A DNA stretch of 61,328 bases. It comes from Bacteroidota bacterium (GTDB lineage Bacteria; Bacteroidota; Bacteroidia; Chitinophagales; Saprospiraceae). Location of the stretch: the NCBI GenBank assembly GCA_003045895.1, contig PZPC01000027.1, positions 1 through 61,328 on the forward strand. Direction: 5' to 3'. Below are positions 56,695 to 61,328 of this stretch, piece after piece. Each line of letters begins with the position of its first letter. The stretch's first letter is position 1. The position numbers and the translations under genes are program-made. A model generated the notes under the pieces. That model searched no databases and was not told the DNA's origin. It saw nothing but the letters and a program-made list of their open reading frames with translations.

Positions 56695-57168
56695 ATGACC
56701 GCAATCGAAAAAGCCCTCCGCCTGCCCACTGAAAAAGCCCAAATTCTGGCCATTGGCCAAATTGTTGGCCAGAAGATCAAAGGTACCGACCAGTTTGAGT
56801 ACCTGACGGCAGCCGAAAAGACCTTCATCTACATCGACATCCTGGAGGGCGCTGTCGGTACCGGTGGCTTTGCCAACTTCTTTTACAATTCCTCCGGACA
56901 GTTTGCGGACGAAATACTGGCGGCCTACCAAACAATCGGGGCACGCCATACGGCGGCACTCCTCCGCAGCGCCATCCGGCTGTTTCCGGCGGCACCCGTG
57001 CCCAAAAACCTGGAACAACGGCAGGATATCCTCCTGGCAGCCCCATCCTACCTGGATTTATGGGACGACCTCGACGAAGCCTTTCACCGCTGCCCGGATC
57101 CCATTGGTGCCTTGGTCATCCGCTTTGTGGTGGATCATAAGGGGGATTTTGGATTTCCCCTGGAATAA
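56695..57168 (+). CDS. DUF4375 (DMP19-like) domain protein
   Basis: The protein has 157 residues, soluble. The central segment FIYIDILEGAVGTGGFANFF then YNSSGQFADEILAAYQTIGA is the hallmark of the DUF4375/DMP19 family, which occurs in bacterial immunity-like and DNA-mimic-like proteins. No function is established for this group. It stands alone, 66 bp after the GDCCVxC gene. GC content is normal for the window. Confidence 0.75.
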   Translation: MTAIEKALRLPTEKAQILAIGQIVGQKIKGTDQFEYLTAAEKTFIYIDILEGAVGTGGFANFFYNSSGQFADEILAAYQTIGARHTAALLRSAIRLFPAAPVPKNLEQRQDILLAAPSYLDLWDDLDEAFHRCPDPIGALVIRFVVDHKGDFGFPLE

Positions 57169-57216
57169 ACCCACGCTGAAGCGGCCGAACAACGGCCGAA
57201 CAACTACGTCATACCC

Positions 57217-57247
57217 TTGCAGGTTTCGGTCAAATTCAGTATACTTG
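57217..57247 (+). promoter_or_regulatory. Promoter of the VapBC-like pair
   Basis: TTG (57217-57219), a 20-nt spacer and TATACTTG (57240-57247, one mismatch to TAnnTTTG) precede the antitoxin GTG start by 21 bp. A direct repeat CGGCCGAACAA (57182-57192, 57193-57203) lies just upstream and could bind the antitoxin. Confidence 0.5.
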
Positions 57248-57268
57248 TTAAACGAAAACATAATTATC

Positions 57269-57577
57269 GTGAATACAGCGAAAGAAATAAGATCAGATAT
57301 CATAGAAATGCTTATCAAGGTAGAAGATGTAAAGGCGCTTGAAGTAATCCGGCAAGAGTTGGAGGTAATATTTAATAAAACCAAGACAAATCAAAAAGCA
57401 GTAAAAGAGCCAGCTTTCCTTGAGGGGGTTAGAGGGATAAGAGAAAATGTCACCCTTGATCAACTCATCGAAGAACAGCATTATAAACCCTGCACTTACC
57501 AAGCGTTTAGATCAGAAGCCGATAAAATTGATTGGGGCGAAATTCCACTGGAAGTAATGCTGGAAGCCATAAAATAA
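57269..57577 (+). CDS. Antitoxin of a PIN-domain toxin-antitoxin pair
   Basis: The protein has 102 residues if started at the GTG at 57269 (VNTAKEIRSDIIEMLIKVED). It is helical and acidic with a C-terminal toxin-binding-type tail (TYQAFRSEADKIDWGEIPLE). No known DNA-binding domain is obvious. The PIN toxin follows after 6 bp, the usual order for this type of pair. The role is inferred from position and size. Confidence 0.65.
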   Translation: MNTAKEIRSDIIEMLIKVEDVKALEVIRQELEVIFNKTKTNQKAVKEPAFLEGVRGIRENVTLDQLIEEQHYKPCTYQAFRSEADKIDWGEIPLEVMLEAIK

Positions 57578-57583
57578 CACAAC

Positions 57584-58042
57584 TTGGACTATTTATTAGA
57601 TACAAACATCTTGGTTATCTACAGCCGTAGTTCGTCCATTGCGAGCCGTATCGAAGAAGCGCATGAAATATTTAGCAGCGACAATAACTTAGCCATATCA
57701 ATAGTAACGATAGGCGAGATCAACTCATTAGTGGCTCAGTTCGACTATGGAGAAAGAAGAAAGAATGATATTCGAAAGCTGTTAAAAAGAGTCCTTGAAA
57801 TCGATATCAACATCAGAAAAATTCTGACCCTATATGGGCAGATAGATGCCTATAGCCAGGGTAAACTAAAGGGTAAAAAAGGAAATTTTACGGCAAGGAA
57901 TATGGGTAAAAATGATTTATGGATAGCAGCTACTGCTAGTGCTTTCGACATGGTTTTGGTTACAACCGATAAAGATTTCAACCACTTGGATGGGGAGTTT
58001 GTAAAAGTGAAATATATTGATAAAAAAATATATAAAAACTAA
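57584..58042 (+). CDS. PIN-domain toxin, VapC-like
   Basis: The protein has 152 residues, starting at the TTG at 57584 (read as Met, then DYLLDTNILVIYSRSS). The PIN active-site acids are present: DTN near residue 6, VTIGEINSL, KNDLWIAATA and TTDKDFNHL. PIN toxins are Mg-dependent ribonucleases, usually held inactive by the antitoxin encoded just upstream. Both genes of this pair use non-ATG starts, which would keep expression low. AT-richer than its right-hand neighbours. Confidence 0.85.
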   Translation: MDYLLDTNILVIYSRSSSIASRIEEAHEIFSSDNNLAISIVTIGEINSLVAQFDYGERRKNDIRKLLKRVLEIDINIRKILTLYGQIDAYSQGKLKGKKGNFTARNMGKNDLWIAATASAFDMVLVTTDKDFNHLDGEFVKVKYIDKKIYKN

Positions 58043-58063
58043 AAGGAATCATAAAACCCAACC

Positions 58064-59206
58064 CTACCCCTTCAACTTCTCCTTCAACAATACCGCAGCC
58101 TGGGTATACCCCCCGTCGCCCCCATCGACAAAGTGAATATGGTGGGCCGCCCGGTTCTGCACGTAACAGGAAATAATACTTTCCCGGCTTACGTGAATGC
58201 CGTACACCAGCTGGCCTGCCTTTTCCTGCTCGTCCAGAAATTCGACCAGCTGTTCGCGCTGCGTGCGGTTACCCGTAATGACCATACTGATGCGACCATC
58301 CATCACAAAAATATCAGCCAACTGAACCAGCTCATTTAAGTACTTCTGCCCCGTGTGGCTGGACAAATACCAATACTTCGCGACCAGTACGTACAGCCAG
58401 TTTTTAAACCATTCCAGAAACCCAAATTGGGGTTGGCGCATGCGGAGCTCGGTCCTGATTTTTTGAATCCTGGCATTGATGCGCAATCCCGGCAAAGAAA
58501 TAGGATTGCGCTTTTTGTGCGAGCCGTAGATCGCCTCCGCCTTATCCAGCACCGCTTTGTACACGGTGGCCTGGGCCGACTCCTGGCGGGCACTGATCAG
58601 CAGGCAGACCACCTCGTCCGTGCCTTTAGGTGGGGGAATTTTGTTCCAACGGCATTCCATGCCTTCCAAATTCAAATTGGTCGCTTCCGGGGGGGGCAGC
58701 ACCACGTAGGCCGATTTCACGACCCGCTCCGCAAACTGCAAGCCATTCCCCAGCACCACAGGAATAGCAAACAAAGCATTGATCTTCACTTTTGTGATGC
58801 TCAGCGCACTTCCGCTTTCGTAAACAGCGGAAACCGGCAAGCTGCCCACTCTTAAATCTATATTAAATTCCTTTTTTACATTGCTTTGGTGTAGCGCCAA
58901 AGCGGCCATGCTTTCGGCCAACAAAGTGGGTGGCACGAGTAAAGTAGCGCCATCGCCGCCAAAGAAAAAGGGAAGATCAACACTGGCTTTCGCAGCTATA
59001 TTCAAAGCGGCAATGATGCTCCCGGTAGCGATGAGGTTGACCAATTCAGAACGTCCACTTTTTACGGCAGTGGTAGAATCTCGAATGTCCGTGACAATGA
59101 CGTGCCAATCCGCAGGTATTTGCCGAAAAGCCGCAGGCTGGCGAAGCAATTCGTTGACGGATTCCTCCCGACCTGGTAAATTGTTGTAAAAAGTAAGACT
59201 TTCCAT
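58064..59206 (-). CDS. DUF3095 protein (nucleotide-cyclase-like)
   Basis: The protein has 380 residues from the ATG at 59206 (MESLTFYNNLPGREESVNEL). It shows the family hallmarks WHVIVTDIRDSTTAVKSGR, FFFGGDGATLLVPP and SYVQNRAAHHIHFVDGGDGG near the end. DUF3095 proteins are distantly cyclase-like, and the two Asp in TDIRDST and GGDGAT could bind metal. The activity is unproven in the family. No signal peptide. It converges on the PIN toxin gene with a 21-bp gap. Confidence 0.85.
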   Translation of the reverse strand: MESLTFYNNLPGREESVNELLRQPAAFRQIPADWHVIVTDIRDSTTAVKSGRSELVNLIATGSIIAALNIAAKASVDLPFFFGGDGATLLVPPTLLAESMAALALHQSNVKKEFNIDLRVGSLPVSAVYESGSALSITKVKINALFAIPVVLGNGLQFAERVVKSAYVVLPPPEATNLNLEGMECRWNKIPPPKGTDEVVCLLISARQESAQATVYKAVLDKAEAIYGSHKKRNPISLPGLRINARIQKIRTELRMRQPQFGFLEWFKNWLYVLVAKYWYLSSHTGQKYLNELVQLADIFVMDGRISMVITGNRTQREQLVEFLDEQEKAGQLVYGIHVSRESIISCYVQNRAAHHIHFVDGGDGGYTQAAVLLKEKLKG

Positions 59207-59230
59207 CCTAGTAGCGTATAGTGCCACAAG

Positions 59231-59254
59231 AAAAACCGAAGATGTCCGGTTTTT
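59231..59254. terminator. Small hairpin near the DUF3095 promoter region
   Basis: AAAAACCG, loop AAGATGTC, CGGTTTTT: a perfect 8-bp stem with A and T runs at its ends, 25 bp upstream of the DUF3095 start codon. It may be a weak terminator or a leader hairpin. Confidence 0.35.
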
Positions 59255-59474
59255 CGGGCTTAACGCAAGTTATAGAAATAATTAGACTTGTTCTACCAGG
59301 CCCTTTATGGGTGTTGTCTCTTTGGCGTTCAGAAAACGCTCACCCCGGAGTGGCCCTTGCTGGGCAGCAGGCTCTAAATAAGATAAAAACTAAAATAATT
59401 TATTTATAAATTTGATTCTTAATCAGCACATCAGAGAAAAAACTGGCTTTTTTTAACCTCAATTTAGCGTACTT

Positions 59475-59786
59475 ATGATTAATGTATTGTGGCAAGGGCT
59501 CGGTATTTTAGGATTGTTGGTGCCATTTGCAAGTGGCGTAATTATGCAGATTATATTTGGAGACTCTCCAATTTATGCCGGAATTGGCTACATTTTAGGC
59601 GGGATTATCGTTTGGATTATAGGCAAAAAATGGCATGCTGAACCCAAAAGAATCCTGACGGACAACCAAACTGGGGAACAAGTTGAGCTCAAATACGAAC
59701 ATTCCTTGTTGTGGATTAAGCTGGAATACTGGGCGGTAATTGCCATCGTTGTTGGTATTGCGGTCATTGCATCAGAATTAGATTGA
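59475..59786 (+). CDS. Small membrane protein, function unknown
   Basis: The protein has 103 residues with three hydrophobic segments (about 3-27, 33-50, 80-100), the last ending VAVIASELD-like (GIAVIASELD). A polar loop of about 25 residues lies between the second and third. No family is recognised. It stands alone between the DUF3095 gene and the sulfatase gene, in a moderately AT-rich stretch. Confidence 0.65.
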   Translation: MINVLWQGLGILGLLVPFASGVIMQIIFGDSPIYAGIGYILGGIIVWIIGKKWHAEPKRILTDNQTGEQVELKYEHSLLWIKLEYWAVIAIVVGIAVIASELD

Positions 59787-59859
59787 TGCGCCAGGCAACC
59801 TTTGGCACAATGCGGTACCTTTAGGGGGGCGAATAAATCAGTACCAATACCCCTATCCC

Positions 59860-61161
59860 ATGCATAAATTACTCCTTTTTTTCGTGTGCCTGTGCCTCAC
59901 CCTGCTCGGTTGCAAGCAAGAAGCAGACGTGGTCATCACGGATCCTGCGGCCAATCCGCCCAACATCCTCCTGATCATCGCCGATGACCTGGGCAAAGAC
60001 GCCATCGCCGGATTTGCGGAAGGCACCATCAAGCCCACTACGCCCCATATCGATGCGCTGCGGAATGCGGGGCTGCTCTTCAGCAATGTCTGGGTGTACC
60101 CTACCTGTTCGCCCACCCGGGCATCCATTATTACGGGCAAGTACGGGTATCGAACCGGCGTAAAATGGGCCGGTGACGCCCTGAATAGCACGGAAAACAT
60201 TTTGCCCAACTACCTCCAGTCGGCTACCAGCAACCGCTACGCCACCGCCGTAGTGGGCAAGTGGCATTTGGCGGGCGAGGGTATTTCCAACTTCAATCCC
60301 GAGACGTTGGGGATAGATTATTACGCCGGCTTGTTGAGCGGTGCGGCGCAGAGCTACACGCAGTGGCAGCTCAGCGAGAATGGCACGAACACCAGCCAGA
60401 ACACCTACATCACCGAAAAATTTACCGACCTGGCCATCAACTGGGTAGCGGCCCAGGAGAAGCCGTGGTTCCTGTGGCTGGCCTATACCGCTCCGCATAC
60501 GCCGTTTCATACCCCGCCCGCCAATATGCACACGCAGGGCAACCTACCGGACTACACCACCGGAATGGACCCTACGCCGTATTACATGGCGGCCATCGAG
60601 GCGATGGATTTTCAAATCGGACGCCTCCTGGAAAGCCTCCCCGCCGAGGAGCGCGCCAATACGACCATCATTTTCATCGGCGACAACGGCACGCCCAACC
60701 AGGTGGCCCAGGCCCCTTACACCAGCACGACGGTGAAAGGATCCCTGTTCCAGGGAGGCATCAATACGCCCATGTTCGTTGCCGGCGCCCAGGTTGCACG
60801 CGTGGGCACCGAAGCCAGCCTAATTACTGGTACCGACCTGTTCGCCACCATCGCCGAACTGGCCGGGGTGGACCTTCCCGAAATCTACGACAGCAAAAGC
60901 TTTAAATCGCTCCTGACTGCGGCGCCCGCTACTCCCCTCAGAGATTTCCAGTATTCGGAGAAGGACGACGGCACGGCCAACAGCTGGACCATCCGCAGTG
61001 CCCAGTACAAACTGATCGTCAATGCCAACGGCAACAACAACTTCTACGATTTGAATGCCGACCCTTACGAGCGGGTGGACCTGCTGGCGGGTACCCTGTC
61101 CGGTGCACAAATGGAGGCAAAAGCGGTGCTGGAAGCGGAATTGGACCGCATCAGGAACTGA
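59860..61161 (+). CDS. Sulfatase lipoprotein
   Basis: The protein has 433 residues. The start MHKLLLFFVCLCLTLLGC gives a lipobox with Cys at 18. The formylglycine motif C83-S-P-T-R87 (CSPTRASIITGKY) is complete, so maturation needs a formylglycine-generating enzyme encoded elsewhere. Metal-site motifs NILLIIADDLGKD and IIFIGDNGTPN, and GKWHL are present. It removes sulfate from a sulfated substrate, typically an algal or matrix polysaccharide. No partner glycan-degradation genes lie next to it. Confidence 0.92.
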   Translation: MHKLLLFFVCLCLTLLGCKQEADVVITDPAANPPNILLIIADDLGKDAIAGFAEGTIKPTTPHIDALRNAGLLFSNVWVYPTCSPTRASIITGKYGYRTGVKWAGDALNSTENILPNYLQSATSNRYATAVVGKWHLAGEGISNFNPETLGIDYYAGLLSGAAQSYTQWQLSENGTNTSQNTYITEKFTDLAINWVAAQEKPWFLWLAYTAPHTPFHTPPANMHTQGNLPDYTTGMDPTPYYMAAIEAMDFQIGRLLESLPAEERANTTIIFIGDNGTPNQVAQAPYTSTTVKGSLFQGGINTPMFVAGAQVARVGTEASLITGTDLFATIAELAGVDLPEIYDSKSFKSLLTAAPATPLRDFQYSEKDDGTANSWTIRSAQYKLIVNANGNNNFYDLNADPYERVDLLAGTLSGAQMEAKAVLEAELDRIRN

Positions 61162-61242
61162 ATGCTTGCTTTTATCTGAAGATAATTTCCTTGATTTCTA
61201 TAATATACTTATTTTAGCTCATAAATAAATAAATGTAACTAT

Positions 61243-61328
61243 TTAGGTAGCCATCTGCATGGTGCGTAGGAACGACTCTCCCTTGATGGCATTGATGAGT
61301 TCCTCATACACGGATAAGCCGTGTTTTT
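61243..61328 (-). CDS. 3' end of a further gene (partial)
   Basis: The minus strand reads KHGLSVYEELINAIKGESFL then RTMQMAT-stop, starting outside the right edge. It looks like the end of a real protein, but 27 residues are too few to identify it. It converges on the sulfatase gene. Confidence 0.45.
   Translation of the reverse strand, partial: KHGLSVYEELINAIKGESFLRTMQMAT

Noticed and set aside
58355-58855. Plus-strand frame of 166 codons across the DUF3095 gene
   Set aside because: Shadow of DUF3095, which shows clear family motifs.

Overview
The window looks like a chromosomal segment of a Bacteroidota bacterium, most likely of the Saprospiraceae/Lewinella type. The evidence is several proteins with a type IX secretion (T9SS) C-terminal sorting domain, a TonB-dependent receptor with a carboxypeptidase-regulatory N-domain, a short 2-isopropylmalate synthase, LytS/LytTR signalling, start sites with poor Shine-Dalgarno sequences, and promoters of the Bacteroidota type (TTG then about 20 nt then TAnnTTTG). 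Most of the window is moderately GC-rich; about 49.5-53.9 kb is clearly AT-rich and looks acquired. No rRNA, tRNA or CRISPR array was seen.

Layout. 0-6.8 kb: a beta-lactamase-fold serine hydrolase with a remnant of a GH3 C-domain, a large degenerate Upf1-like ATPase and a PAS-AraC regulator. 7-11.5 kb: a MORN lipoprotein, a TPR protein, secG and groES-groEL with two clear terminators. 11.6-17.9 kb (minus strand): an iron-acquisition type operon in the order DUF4856 lipoprotein, imelysin lipoprotein, HTTM/gamma-carboxylase-like membrane protein, TonB receptor, behind a good promoter. 18.5-24.8 kb: a large helical-repeat protein, then leuA-leuC-leuD-leuB. 24.7-28.5 kb (minus strand): a GRAM-like protein, a decayed mini-paralogue of the giant surface protein, a bacterial serpin, a lipoprotein and a tandem EAD11-like protein. 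29-37.5 kb: one gene of about 2830 codons for a giant PKD/HYR/Ig-like T9SS surface protein, with the same composite repeats on both sides. 38-48.9 kb: a broken lipoprotein gene, a LytS/LytTR two-component pair, a secreted T9SS glycoside hydrolase, a secreted serine hydrolase, a Tat-exported Gfo/Idh/MocA oxidoreductase and a DnaQ-type exonuclease. 49-53.9 kb: an AT-rich accessory stretch with an HTH fragment, unknown proteins, a CoiA-like nuclease/coiled-coil protein and an MNT-HEPN toxin-antitoxin pair whose HEPN partner is broken; quasi-palindromic spacers recall gene cassettes. 53.9-61.3 kb: a TetR-SDR operon, a sterol-desaturase-family enzyme, a GDCCVxC metal-binding protein, a DUF4375 protein, a VapBC-like pair with a recognisable promoter, a DUF3095 protein, a small membrane protein, a sulfatase lipoprotein and the end of one further gene.

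No single obviously new multi-gene machine stands out. The observations most worth a second look are: the shared 5' leader and the out-of-frame shared 3' end that link the giant surface gene to a tiny neighbouring gene; the HTTM-containing iron operon with a promoter and a possible operator; the cassette-like accessory array; the tandem EAD11 protein near a serpin; and the degenerate large ATPase.
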